From Zopfochytrium polystomum (Eukaryota > Chytridiomycota > Chytridiomycetes > Chytridiales > Chytridiaceae): a DNA stretch of 64,000 nucleotides. Location of the stretch: contig JAIVFJ010000005.1 in assembly GCA_025765615.1 (NCBI GenBank), positions 1 through 64,000 of the forward strand, read 5' to 3'. Under the pieces are notes generated by a model that did no database searches, had not been told where the DNA came from, and worked only from the letters and a program-made list of their open reading frames with translations. Each line of letters opens with the position of its first letter. Position 1 is the stretch's first letter. Positions 29,450-40,984 of this stretch are shown here, in pieces. The position numbers and the translations under genes are program-made.

Positions 29450-31930
29450 AAAAAAATAAATATAATCATTACACAAAACAGCCCGACGCGCGCGGCAAGG
29501 CGCAGCTGCCGGCCCACGCGATCCTGGGCGCGCCCGAAGACTTTGCCGAGTTCGAGTCACTGCACAATCCGACGGGCGACCCGGGCGACCTTGACGGCGG
29601 GGGTCGGCGGCGGCGACGACGGCGCGGGCGGCGGTGACGGGCACGGCTCCAGCGGCGGGGGTGGCGGCGACGAGGGCGACGAGGACCGGACGGGTGACGG
29701 CGGCGGCGGCGGCTCTGCAGGGCCGGAGGCGCGGCGGCGGCGGCGGGAGCTGGAGCGGCGGCGGTGGCTGAACAAGCTGCACGTGTTCCAGCGGTACCGG
29801 GAGGTGCGGGAGGAAACCGCGCTGCGGAACTGGCGGCGCCACAGTAAGGAGTGGGGGAAGGTCGAGAGGGCGATTGATAAGGCGGGTCGCAAAGGTGAGC
29901 GTGGTTTTGGGGGAGGTTTTGGGGTGTGTGGTCTTTTTTCTTCGCAAATCCACACCCGCTTCCCCTTTTTTTTCTTTCTAGTTTGTTAACAACTTGGACA
30001 GGCTCCAGAGGATCTTCTAATGGCGCGGCTGGGCGAATACCGGGAGCGAATGGAGGAGCAAATCTTGATCGAGGAGGCTCTGCATCTGCTCGAAGCGCAG
30101 CACGTGCAGTTCTGGGAGTCTGGAATTCGGCTTGGTAGCGACCTTTTGGGGCTGATGGTGACGATGCCGCGAGGCGGTGGAGGCCGGAGGTACGTCCTCC
30201 TCCTTGCCCTCTAGCTTGACCGAGAACGCTAACAAGCGGTTCTCCCTTTTCATCTCCGTCGTACCGTGGTCAGAATTGAGCGGTTGGTTACAAAGGAGCC
30301 GAGGCAGTAAGCGTTTTCTTGCTCCCCTTGTTTCCCTTCCTGCCGTTGTTTACGCATCTCGCTTGCTCCACTGTGCCTCAGCTACCAGGTCAATTCGAAG
30401 GCAAACGCGTCTCGCAACTTGGAAAAACAGGACCTCCAATCGGTCATTTCCAAGCTGGACCCGTTTTACGGCGTATGGGACTCTTTTTTGGACACGATTG
30501 GAGATCGCCGCTCCTTCTCCTCACAGACCCCTCCTCTTTTCTCAACCCAAAAATCTCGGTTCGGTCAGCGCACACACACACACACACAGGAGCCCCGCAA
30601 ATCATTTCTCGAAGTCGTCGGCGCGCCGCTACCGCCCAACCACGACCTCGGACAGCTCACGAAGCGTACATCCGGCGGCTGGAGGCGCGCGAGGCGGCCC
30701 TCTCGCCGCCGCAGCCGACCGGAAACGTGGACACTAGCCACAAGCCCAAACATAGACATACCGACCACTGTCACGCTGCAGGTTTGGAACATTCTTGTTG
30801 GGCCAACTTTTGATTCTCATTGTCATGAGCATTGCAGGGTCTAGCCATCGAAGAAGACACTCTTGCGGAAAAGCGCAAGGAGATTGACGCACTGCTAGAG
30901 AGACGGCAGTGAGTATCTGGTGGTTGGGGACCCTTACTTTCTTCGTCCCTTCTTCAGAGCAACAACACAAGCCACAGAAATCATTAACAACATACTGGAC
31001 AACTTCCTTGGGCTCCTGAAAACACAGCTCCAATACAATACCGAAATATTTGCCGCCTTTGACGCTCTCCACAGCGAAATCGTGGCCGCCGCCGCCGCAA
31101 CCGTTGGCGCGACGCCGGAATGGAAGCAGTGGGAAGGGTCTGTCGCGGCGCTTTACAATGTAAGGGCACCGCTACCGAGCAGGGGCGTAGTTGCACGTTT
31201 GCCTTCCGAGTCATCTCGATCCACTAATTTGCTGTCAAAAACCATTTATAATGATTACCTCCCCCCCGCCCCCTCCAGCTGGCCAACACCCTCACCGACC
31301 CGGAGTCGCGCTCGTCGTTTCTCGTCCGGATCAACGACCTCGTCGCAAAGTCGTCGGTGCAGCCGCAGTCGAACACGTTTTCGATGATGTACATTGTCGG
31401 GTAGGGGTTTTTTACCGTCATTTTGTCGTTTTTTTTTTTTTTTTGGTTTGAACCTACGTCTCACTATCCCGATTTCGCCCAGTTACGACATCTTTGTCGA
31501 TCTCGCAGACAGAATCGCAGAGACTTCCGACGCGATGAGGCGGAAAATGGAGCTTCCCACGGCTGTAAGTGGGGGGGGCGGGACAGTTTGATTTTTCTTT
31601 TTTGGATTTCTTTCCGAAAGTGCACGCTGTTGTGTGAGGAAACGACGTTGCTGATTCGTCTTCTCGCCTAAAATCTCACTTCCCCACCTCCCCCCCGTTG
31701 CCGACGGCTTCCGCGGCGCTTTTCAGCGATCCGCAGCAAAGTTCTTCCGGGACGAGAACGAGGAGGAGATTGCGGCACCACCACGCGAAAACACAGCAAC
31801 ACCTCCTCTTCCCCACTTTCGCATTCCCCTAGCCCCACAACCAGTGTTTGCACACACAAAGAAAAAAGGGCGGGATCCAGAACAACAATCCTGCGTTTAT
31901 TTTAACCACCGCCCCACCTCAATCCAGTAA
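29143..31930 (+). CDS. MYCBP-associated-protein (MYCBPAP)-like, probable flagellar protein; 5' end unresolved
   Basis: Twelve exons agree in phase from 29482 on: (29143)-29337, 29482-29602, 29721-29923, 30002-30189, 30274-30306, 30382-30472, 30590-30781, 30838-30908, 30958-31159, 31279-31400, 31483-31564, 31727-31930. Family-like blocks are LPAHAILGAPEDFAEFESL, NWRRHSKEWGKVERAI, APEDLLMARLGEYRERMEEQ and FWESGIRLGSDLLGLMVTMP, which recall the MYCBPAP pattern of an HSILG motif and a FWxxPExxGxELxGLM motif. MYCBPAP is known from sperm and ciliary axonemes. The C-terminal half is coiled-coil-like with a conserved YDIFVDLADRIAETSD segment. The first exon listed is open back to 29143 without any ATG, so the true start is upstream or lost. 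The donor after exon 3 (GTGTGT) is the least certain. Confidence 0.6.
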
Positions 31931-33205
31931 AACCGCGCGACCCGAACGGCGCTTCCGGCGGCAGTTTCGGCGGGACAGCGGACGCGGCGACGGCGGCGGC
32001 GGCAGGGTCGGGCGGGAAGGGCGGCGGCGGGGTCGCTGGCGGCGGCGGCAAGGCCAGGGCGCCGGCGCAGGCGGGCGGGGCGCCAAGGCGGGGGCCGGTT
32101 GCAAGGCTGGCGGCAAGAAGGGCGTCGAGAGCGCAGTCGCAGGTGTGGACCTATATTTTTTTCTTTCTTTCTTTTTTTCCCTTCATTCTGTTTGCGTTTC
32201 GTTTTGGTTTGGGAACGCTGCTTATGGCCGGAACACTCGGACCCCTCCTTATATTCGCATCCCCAAATCAGAAGCGGACAGCGGGGGCGGCGGCGGGGGG
32301 GTGATTGTGTTTGCGGGACGGCGGGATGGTGCGGGCACAGCGGGAGCAGGAGGAGGAGGAGGAGCTGGTGGTGGTGGTGGTGTGGAGCCGCAAGGCGCGG
32401 GAGTAGGGTCCGGGCCGGCAGACGCGGTTGTGGGCGAGGGGATGGTGGAGGCGAGCACGGCGGCGGCGGCGGCGGCGGTGCTGCGCGAACTGATTGGAGA
32501 CGGCGGGGGCGGCTTTCGCAAGGCTGCGGCGGGGGCCGGGGGAGTGGGGGTGGTGCCCGCCGGGTCGGCGGCGCCGGTGGCCGGGGTTGGCGGCGCGGGT
32601 GTTGGCGGGACGTCGGGACCCGCCGCCGCTCCGGCTGGTGGGGTCGGTACGGCCGGGAAGCGGGGAGAAGGCGGGCGGCGGCGCGGCCGCTGCAGGTGCG
32701 GGGGGCAAGGTCGCTGCGCGCGCGCCGAGCGCGGACAAGGGCGGCGGCGGGAAGAAATCGGTGAGCGCGGGGAAGCGATGACGTTGACATTTCAGGATGA
32801 AGAGTTGGGGTTGGTGGGTGAAAAAAGCAGCGTATAAAAAAAAACAATCCCCTTGTGTACGAGTAAGTACAGTTTTTGGGCAAAGCAGTGGTTTGATAAG
32901 GCCTCTTTCCTCCTTGAAGTATTCGACCCTGTGCCAGTCTATGTTGGTGGTATACCCCTTTGGTGCGGGAGCAAAGACCCCACAATTTTTCTCTCTCTCT
33001 GCCCGCTTTCGTGTGGTTGTTTGGTTCGGAAAAGGAAATGGCGCAGCAGCGGGAGTCGCCCGAAGCAAAGGCGGAAGCTGTGTTTGTGTGTGTGTGTGTG
33101 TGTGCGTGTGTGTTTGTGTTGGTGTGTGTGTGTAGGTGGGTGAGTGGGTGTGTGTGTGCGTGTGTTTGTTTGTGGCTTGCAATTCATGGCAGCGCAAACA
33201 ACACG

Positions 33206-33239
<34 letters not shown>

Positions 33240-33380
33240 CAAACAACGGAAAACTTCTTGTGTTTTTGTCTTGTTTTGGTGGTGAGACAGCGAGCGAGAC
33301 AGGTAGCGAAGGGTAGAGACAGAGACAGAGACAATGACAGAGGCAGAGGCAGCCCATGGGCCCCGTGCCAACGAATAGCG
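31931..33380. other. GC-rich Gly/Ala-coding stretch, then GT and A tracts
   Basis: From about 31929 to 32790 the + strand is very GC-rich. One frame reads VKPRDPNGASGGSFGGTADA up to a GTGTGG donor near 32153, and another reads VVGEGMVEASTAAAAAAVLR. These may be further exons of the MYCBPAP-like gene, but an in-frame TAA at 31928 blocks a simple join. The rest holds a GT/TG microsatellite (33080-33165) and an A30-type run (about 33206-33235). Confidence 0.35.
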
Positions 33381-33385
33381 TATAG

Positions 33386-33392
33386 TATAAAA
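33386..33392 (+). promoter_or_regulatory. TATA box of the subtilase gene
   Basis: TATAAAA, 122 bases before the ATG. Confidence 0.5.
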
Positions 33393-33513
33393 CTCTCTCA
33401 CCAGATAAAGATCAATTCATAGCTCCTCCCCACGTCCCCTAGAGTGATACTACTACATACTAACTGTCAGAAAATACCCGTCTGCGGTGCACCGCTACAA
33501 GACAAGCACGACG

Positions 33514-36483
33514 ATGATCAACCTCGTGCTTTCCCTCGCCTCGGCGGCGGCAGCTACCGGACTGCTGCTGGCCGCCAATACCACCGCCGCCGCTGCTTCC
33601 TCCCACGCCGAGAACACGGGCACCTTCTTGCACATGGCCATGGTCGAGTTCCCAACCGGCGACGGCTGCGGCTCCCAGGCCGACAACCTCGTCAGCCATC
33701 TCACCGCAAGAGGGTACCACCCCACCATCCGCACCGTCACCAACACAGACCTTTTCTGCGGAGTCTCGTTTTCCCTGGCAAACACGAGACGCAATGGTAA
33801 AACTGCCTTTTTTTTCTTTTTTCTTTTTTTTTCTCTCGATCCTCGCCCAACGCTTCCTTTCTCTCAAAAAAACTCCCGCAGCCACCAACGCCGTCAAAGA
33901 CCTCGGTGGCACCCTTCGTGCGTCCCACGTCCAACTCCGTCGGCAGGCCACGGTCGCGGGATCGTCCGAGCCGACGTCGCCGCCCGAAGCCATCCACACT
34001 CTCACGGGTGTGGACAAGGCCCGCAGCGAGCTGGGGCTCACCGGCAAGGGAATCACCGTCGCCGTGATCGACGCGGGCGTTTACTACTTGCACCCGGCCC
34101 TCGGCGGATGCTTCGGCGCCGGCTGCAAAGTCGTCCGGGGATACGACTTTGTCGGCAACAGCTACAACGGCTCCAGCGTACCCGAGCCCGACTCGGACCC
34201 TCTGGACGACTGCAGCGACGTAAGCCATGGCACCCACGTCTCAGGTTTTTTTCCCCCCCGGGCATTTCGCTTGTTGTTTGACTCCTTTGCAGAAGCAAGG
34301 TGACCAATTTACCTCAACCATAGGGATTGTCGCCGGTGACGCCCGCAACATCACGCAGGCCGGGTTCGTTCCTCTGTATCCGTGGACCGGCGTTGCCCCT
34401 GATGCAAAGATCGCGGCGTATCGCGTCTTTGGATGCAGCGGCGGTGGTGCAAATGACGTGATAACTTCGGCAATTTACAAGGCCGCTGAGGAGGGGGCAG
34501 ACATCATCAACATGTCGTGAGTGGGATGTTTTATTCCTTTCCTTTTTCTCGCTTCACCATCATTTCAAATTAAACTCAACACACTTCCCCCACGACCGTT
34601 TAAGCTTGGGGGTCGGTCCGACCTTAGCAGACGACACCGACGCCGTGGCCATCAATCGAGTGAGCCAGAGCGGTGTATTGGTATTTGTATCGGCCGGAAA
34701 CTCGGGCGACGCTGGACTTCTCTCGGTCTCGACCCCGTCCACAGCGCTGGGTGCTTTCAGCGTCGCGGCGGTGCAGAACGCCGAGACGGTGCAGTTCCAG
34801 CTGAAAGTGGGCGACAGCGTGTTTCCGTGGAGTCCCGGCTCCGTCAACGGCTCTTTTGCGTCGCCGCAGCAGCTGGACATCTTTGTCAACAACCCGAACG
34901 CCGTTGCGCAGGACGTCCACGACGACGGCTGCACAAAGGTCGACCCGGGCGCGGCGGGCAAGGCCGTCTTGCTTCGCTGGGGTAGCGGGTGCGGGTCCGG
35001 CGTTCGCTGCACCATGGCCGCACAGGCCGGTGCCACCGCTTGCATACTCTATTCGGACGTGGACGACGTTGTCTCGGTCGCGGGAGACGCCATCCCGACG
35101 GCAATGACCAGCCGCGAAGCGGGCGCCGCCATCCTCGCGAACCCCAAGGCGGCCGTCGTGATCACGAAGAACGACAAGGTGTTCCCGTACAAAGTGGTCG
35201 GGACGGTGTCCAGCTTCTCGTCGGGGGGCGTCGACGCCGAGCTTCACATGAAGCCGGACTTTGGCGCGATCGGCGGCCAGGTTTACTCGTGCCTTTCCCC
35301 GCACGCGGCCCAGGCGCAAAGCTTGACGAGGCCCTATGTGAGTTTTGACGGCACGTCTATGGCCAGTCCGTACGCTGCCGGGATCGGCGCCCTCCTGCTG
35401 CAGAAACGGGGAAAGCTGTCCTTTGACGAAATGAAAGCGGCGCTTCTCAACAACGCGGTGCCCATGCGGCAGTACCAGAGCAAAAACATTGACACCGTCG
35501 CACTGCAAGGCGCTGGCCTGCTTAACATTTACAACGCCGCGACCGCCAAGACCGTCGTCACCCCGTCGTTCCTCGCGCTGAACGACTCGCAATACACCCG
35601 CAAGGACCACTACTCTGTGAATATCCAAAACAACTACGACAAGCCCGTTTCGTACACCGTCAAGCACGTGGGGGCGCTAACCGCCAACCCGTTTGACGGC
35701 GTTACCGATTTCGTGCAGCCAAAAGCCGCCTTCACCACAAACTTTGCCTCGCTCGGCTTTGGCAACAAGCAAGAGGCCGTCTTCACAACCGTCGTGGCCG
35801 CGAACGCGTCGTACCAGGTCAACGTCAAGGTCACCCCGCCGGCGTCGGCAAACCCGGCGCTGTTCCCGCTGTACTCTGGCTACATCGCCATCACCAACAA
35901 CGTCGACGCCTCGACCGTGCACGTGCCGTACATCGGCATGGTCGGCACGTGGATGGACGCGCCGATCTTCGCCGTGCGGCACCCGGCGGCGGTCGATCGG
36001 GCCGCGGGGTTCTACACCTCCAACGGCTCGGCGATCGCGGCCGGGTCGACGGTGAACGTGACCGCGGGCAACGTCATGCTGTTCTCGTCGTACGCGGGCA
36101 CGACGCGCAACGGGATCGCCGAGGTGGTGTACACGGGGTCGGACGCGGGGGTCAAGGAGAAGCTTCGGAAGATTGGGGTCGCGCACGGGAGGAACCAGGG
36201 GATCCCGGTGATCCGGGTCGCGGACAACGGGCCGATCGCCGGCGCGTACTTTGGGCCCGCGCCGAGGAACTCGCCGGTCGCCGTCCAGGGCGTGAGTACC
36301 CCCGTTGCGTACTACTGGGCGGGCGATGTTGTGGCAACCACCGAGGCGGAGGACTCGGTGCTGCTGCCGCCCGGAGAGTACAAGCTCCGACTCAGGGGGC
36401 TCAAGCACTTTAAACCTCCTGGGTACCAAGGCGATCAGCACTACCACATTATAGAGACTCCGTCGTTCAATATCGTTTACTAG
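33514..36483 (+). CDS. Secreted subtilisin-like serine protease (S8) with PA domain
   Basis: Four exons in phase: 33514-33796, 33882-34244, 34324-34516, 34605-36483 (905 aa). A signal peptide ([20 protein letters not shown]) and an inhibitor-I9-like pro-region (about 40-120) precede the catalytic domain. The triad is Asp158 ([15 protein letters not shown]), His210 (HGTHVSG) and Ser531 ([13 protein letters not shown]), with the oxyanion Asn312 in VFVSAGNSG. About 100 residues between Asn and Ser form a protease-associated insert. After the catalytic domain lie about 350 residues with beta-rich, Fn3-like character, as in fungal minor extracellular (Vpr-like) subtilases. The protein has many N-glycosylation sequons. 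It should degrade extracellular protein. Chytrids carry many such genes, often for substrate invasion. Confidence 0.95.
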
Positions 36484-36888
36484 ACTTGCGCTTGTTCGCT
36501 CGGGCCCTTGACCTTGTTTTTGTTCATGAGCCCTTCCTACATTGTTTCATTTTAGGGTTCTTCAAACTTGACTGTCCGTGTTTCATTCATCAACTAGTAC
36601 AATATATGTACGTCAGCAAGTCGACAGACAAAAACACAAAAAAAAAAAGAGCGAGAGAGTCATTATTGAAACAATGCTGTAACTTTTTTTTGTTGTTTTT
36701 GAAGAGTGAACCTCTCCCACCAGTCACTCAACAGGTCCAGCAAAGCTGGCTTGACAATGGTGTATGTATGAAGACACTCCTCCCCCCCACACGATATTCT
36801 TCAGCTACGACGGGTTGCTGCCACGTCTGCAGAATCTGCTCTAGGTGAAGAAGCCAAAGGCGTTTCCGTTTCACTGGAGGTTGTTGTT

Positions 36889-36921
<33 letters not shown>

Positions 36922-37350
36922 CTTCTGGGAACGAGAGTGGGGCGGCGGAGATTGATGCGGCACTCTGCGCCTGATTCGAATAAATTCAAAGAAATGCAAC
37001 AAAAACGGTCAACTGCACCAGGCCAAACGGTGCTCCCATCTGATGCGATCGCAGCTGTGTGACCAATCAACCTTGATTGGGAGGGAGAGAGAGGGGGCCG
37101 TAGGGAAATGTTAAAAGAAGAATAAGAGAGAGAGTCTGCTTTACCTCTACCCCGGCCGCGCTCTTGAAAGGATCCAGCTGCGTCGGTATCCCATGCGCCC
37201 TCAGCGCGTCCCCGTACCCAGCCTTTGCCAACCGCTCGGCCAGCACCGCCGACTCTGAGATTTACCATACTAACAAACAATTCTCTATTTCCTTTACCTC
37301 TTCAAAACACATCAAAACAATTAACACAACCTCATCCAACCAAAACCATC
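36484..37350. other. Intergenic with a poly-T tract
   Basis: Holds the subtilase 3' flank, a T28 run near 36892-36919 and a GA-rich patch. No supported gene. Confidence 0.5.
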
Positions 37351-37379
37351 ACACACACAGGGAGCTTTAGCACAGGGCA

Positions 37380-39440
37380 CCACTGGTGTGGTTGGGGACC
37401 GTGCTTCCAGCAGTGCTAGGCGCAGTGGGCCCAGCAACTTTGTAGACTTGGCATTTCAGGCCAGCACAGAGGTTCCAGTGGCTGTGGATGGTGAGAGCCC
37501 CATGGAGTGGGGCTCTGTGTCTGTGCAAGCCTGGGACACTCACATTGCTAGGGGCAGAAGGCCCAGTGATGCAGCAAAACCAGCCATGCCAAGTGGCCCA
37601 CATGTGCCAGATGTGTTATTCGCGTGCAGACCATGTGAGGACTCAGACAACAACGACAGTCAATCTGTCTACATGTCAGACTCAGACGACAAAGACAGAC
37701 CACTTTTGCTTTCAACGTAAGCTCCAACACAGTTCTTGACACATACAAGGATCCGCTGACGCACAAGGAGGCCATGGCTTCACACTTTGCCAAAGAGTGG
37801 AGAGGCCAAAGAGTACAAACTGAGCATGCTCCACAGCAGGTGTATTCTCCTGCATTCTCCACCCAACACGAACATCAGGGTATACAAGCGGAAGGTCAAA
37901 CCCAACAGCACCATCATATGATTTCGCGCAAGACTTGTTGCTTGTGGTTTCATGCAAGAGCCTGGTGTTGACTTCACTCTGACATACTCACCAGTAATTC
38001 AAGGAAACACTCTCTGATGGATGATTGCTCTCAGCACCCTGTATGGCTGGGACATGGAGATGATTGACATCTCCTCAGCCTAATTGTACAGAATCCTCAA
38101 TGTTGCCATCTTCATGGCACTGCCATCTGGTGTGCCAAGCCCACTGGAATGGTTTGGTTACTCATTGTACAGGCTAAAGCAATCAGGTTGGACTTTGTCA
38201 GGAACAGGGCAGGACAGGACAAGGCAGACAAGGAACTGAGAGGAGTGATGATTGTATTGGAAACAATAATTCACTTGAGGGATGGGACAGGTCCCCCATC
38301 CCCCTTTTATACCTTTTGAGAGTCTTCCTTGTCAAGACTCAAAGAAAGTTCCAGAAAGAGCAATTAGTAATACAATGATACCAATGATACCAATGACAAC
38401 AAGACAAGTCAGGAAAGCAAAGAAGGTTCCAGAAGGTTCCACAAGATTCCATGAAGGAATGTTCTAGAAGGTTCCAGAAGGTTCCAGAAGGTTCCATGAA
38501 GGAATGTTCTGGAAGGTTCCAGAGGTTTCCAGAGGGTGATTCATAACAGACTTGGTACCTGCACTTTCCAGCACACCTATGGTCGAAGGGATTCCAGCAA
38601 AATTAGGCAGACCCATGCTTGTGCAGCAGAACCAGCATGGACTTTGGTTCATTCTCACCTTCGTTGATGGCCTTCCCTTGTTTGGTCACACTGCTGCCAT
38701 CAAGGATGCAATTGCTGACCTCAAGGGTCAGTTCAAGCTTCGGGAGCTAGGGAAGTTCACCTACGTTCTCTCAATGGAAGTTATCCATGATTGAAACTTC
38801 ACAATCATTCACCAAGCTAACTTCATCCAAAACTTCCTATCTCACTTTGAGGCTGAACACAGCACTGTGAGGCCTCAAGGTGCACCACTCAAGACCACCT
38901 CCAAGCTCACCCCTAACAGCAGTGAGTATCTCTGCATGATTGGCAGCCTCAACTACGCAGCAACATCAACCAGACCAGACCTCACGCTCAGTGTCAGTCT
39001 ACTCAGCTCCTTTGCCCAGGATCCATGCAGACAGCATTGGCAAGAGCTGTTGGATGTTGTTGGGCATGTCAAGGCCACTGCCACAGTTGGACTTTGCTGC
39101 AGTGCAGACAGCAAACCTCAACCTGTCAGATACACAGATACATCGTTCAACTCCCGCCATGACTCTCATTTGCAAATAGCATTCCTCATGGGAGCAATTG
39201 GGTGGAAGTCGACGCGTTTGTCAACAGTCTCATATCATCAACAGGAGCAGAGTATATTGCCCTCAGTGAACTGGGTTGGGAGATTGAGGCTATCAACAAC
39301 CTTCACCTGTTGGTCAAGATGCCTCTCAAGCTACTGCTGACTGCTTATGAGAACAACACACTGACAAGCCACATGACAGTGAACGATCTTCATATGGACT
39401 GCTCCAAGCACATTAGTCTGTTCAAGGTCACACTAAACAG
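37380..39440 (+). pseudogene. Ty1/copia retrotransposon fragment (linker, RT and RNase H), split by a solo LTR
   Basis: An acidic linker (SVYMSDSDDKDRPLL) is followed in shifting frames by the RT start (DPLTHKEAMASHFAKEW), RLVACGFMQEPGVDFTLTYS, MIALSTLYGWDMEMIDISSA, then beyond the solo LTR the RT active-site region (FILTFVDGLPLFGH, the YVDD box mutated to FVDG), FKLRELGKFTYVLSMEV and RNase H text (GSLNYAATSTRPDLT). Several stops and frame changes interrupt it. It probably belongs to the same family as the integrase fragment at 28.6-29.1 kb. Confidence 0.8.
38196..38548 (-). repeat. Solo LTR of the gypsy family, inside the copia fragment
   Basis: 353 bases with TGTCAGG...ATAACA ends, the reverse complement of the full element's LTR. 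The target duplication GACTT is present on both sides (38191-38195, 38549-38553). The copia RT text resumes directly after it, so the gypsy insertion is younger. Confidence 0.95.
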
Positions 39441-39477
39441 CCAATCAACATTGGCGCCTCAGATACTGGCGAGAGAC

Positions 39478-39590
39478 AACTCGTTCTGCTCGTTCTCTTC
39501 GTTCTGATCGCTCTGCTCGTTCTGATTGTTCTGATGATTCTGCTTGGCGTGATTCAATCTGCGGATCTGCTCGTTCTGCTCCTTGGCGTC
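39478..39590. repeat. TCGTTCTG(A/C)T minisatellite-like repeat
   Basis: About ten imperfect copies of a nine- or ten-base unit. On the minus strand it translates as NEQNEQS-type text, which is a by-product. Confidence 0.7.
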
Positions 39591-40460
39591 ATGCACTTTG
39601 CAGTTTTGTGAAGCTAGGCTTGGTACGTCTCCGCTGATCAGTCCAGAGGTCAGACCAAAGGTGCAGAAACTTGTCATAGTTCTCACTAGCTAATCCTTGC
39701 CACTGTTTCCAGCGACGTAAAGGCTTCAATGTGAAAGTATATATCCATTGTGGCCTCACCCGGTCCAACAAAGCCCTGTCCACCTTTGATGCACTTCGCA
39801 CTACAGAATTGGATTTAACTCAAACTTCGTTGGAACCATTGGCTCCATTGATCTAAAATCCACTCTACATTAGGTTTGGGGTCATGGCTTGTGACGCCCA
39901 TCGCCCTGTTTGGCGCGTATCGACTTGGGTTCTCGACTTTTTTGGAACATAATACACTTAATTTGCAAGTAGCTCTCCGCAACGCACTGACGTCAATTTT
40001 GGACAACGAAGATCTCCTCCATAATTCGCCGACGGGCATATCCGTGAGGCTTTGAGATTGCTGGCATCTCTAGTCCCGCCATCTGAAGTTTTTCGCATGT
40101 GGGAGCTCCAAATGAAGGAGAAGCGTGCTATGTCCAGCATTGGCAAGAAGTTCATCCCTACAAGTGGATCCGCTTTTTCACACAAACTGGGAAGACTTTG
40201 TGCCACTCATTGAGGATATTCTGCTGCACCAACCAACTTTTTCTTGGTTGATTCCCACGATGTTTTTTTGTGAGGCTTTGGCGACTTTGCCCACACACAA
40301 GGTGTGTGTCTCTCCCATCGGTGGCACCGAAGTATTTATTGACGGAAACAAATAGAAGCAAAGCAAAAAGGGGGGAAAAAACAAACAAAAGATGTAACAT
40401 ACTGCAGAAAGAAGAAAAGGTGTGAAGAGAAGAAAAAAAAAGAAAGAAAAAAAAAAAGAC
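39591..40460. other. Low-complexity spacer with a coding remnant
   Basis: Apart from the remnant at 40047-40212 I see no gene. The last 110 bases are an A-rich tract directly before the next ATG. Confidence 0.4.
40047..40212 (+). pseudogene. Coding remnant, unidentified
   Basis: About 55 codons read smoothly (REALRLLASLVPPSEVFRMW, then ELQMKEKRAMSSIGKKF) before a stop. Stops also precede it in the same frame, and no family is recognised. Confidence 0.3.
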
Positions 40461-40465
40461 AACCA

Positions 40466-40984
40466 ATGACGCCGCCCCCACAACGCGCCTACGCCGACTT
40501 TGCCTTCCGCCACTCGTTCGACATCGCGCAGGAGGTCGACGCCGCGCCGCTCGCCGTCCTCGACGCCTGGATCGACAAGGTCTTTGTCGGCACCAACCCT
40601 GCTACCGGCGGCGACGGCGCCGGCGCCGGCCGCGGCAGGGTCGGCCTGAAGAGGCACATCGTCGCCGCCGACGCATACGAGACCATCCTCGCCGCCGCCG
40701 GCCTCGACGACGACAAAGACGGCGGCGGCACCGTCCCGTCCCTTCTGTTCAACATGGGCCCCTTCGGATCCACCCCTTGGTCCGCGCTGCTGTCGCTCGT
40801 CGAGTTTGTCCCCGTCGACGGCGGCGCTAAGACCAACGTCAAGTGGGGCGTCAAGACCGTGCCAAAGAAGTTAGACGGCGACGGCGACGGCGAGGAGGAC
40901 GATGCTGCTGCGCGCGCGTTCACCGAGGATCTTTTGACCAAGAAGCTGGCTGGGCTGGCGGCCTCGTTCAAAAAGAAAGTTTAA
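40466..40984 (+). CDS. Small soluble protein, possibly SRPBCC/START-like
   Basis: An intronless 172-codon frame with typical host GC content. There is no signal peptide or membrane segment. The order of a basic/charged region, a hydrophobic strand pair (SLLFNMGPFGSTPWSALLSLVEFVP is the longest) and TNVKWGVKTVP, then a Lys/Asp-rich C-terminal helix, resembles SRPBCC lipid-binding folds, in which a WSxxVxFxP/TxVxW strand pair precedes the last helix. That resemblance is weak and no catalytic residues are implied. It stands alone within repeat DNA. Confidence 0.6.
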   Translation: MTPPPQRAYADFAFRHSFDIAQEVDAAPLAVLDAWIDKVFVGTNPATGGDGAGAGRGRVGLKRHIVAADAYETILAAAGLDDDKDGGGTVPSLLFNMGPFGSTPWSALLSLVEFVPVDGGAKTNVKWGVKTVPKKLDGDGDGEEDDAAARAFTEDLLTKKLAGLAASFKKKV

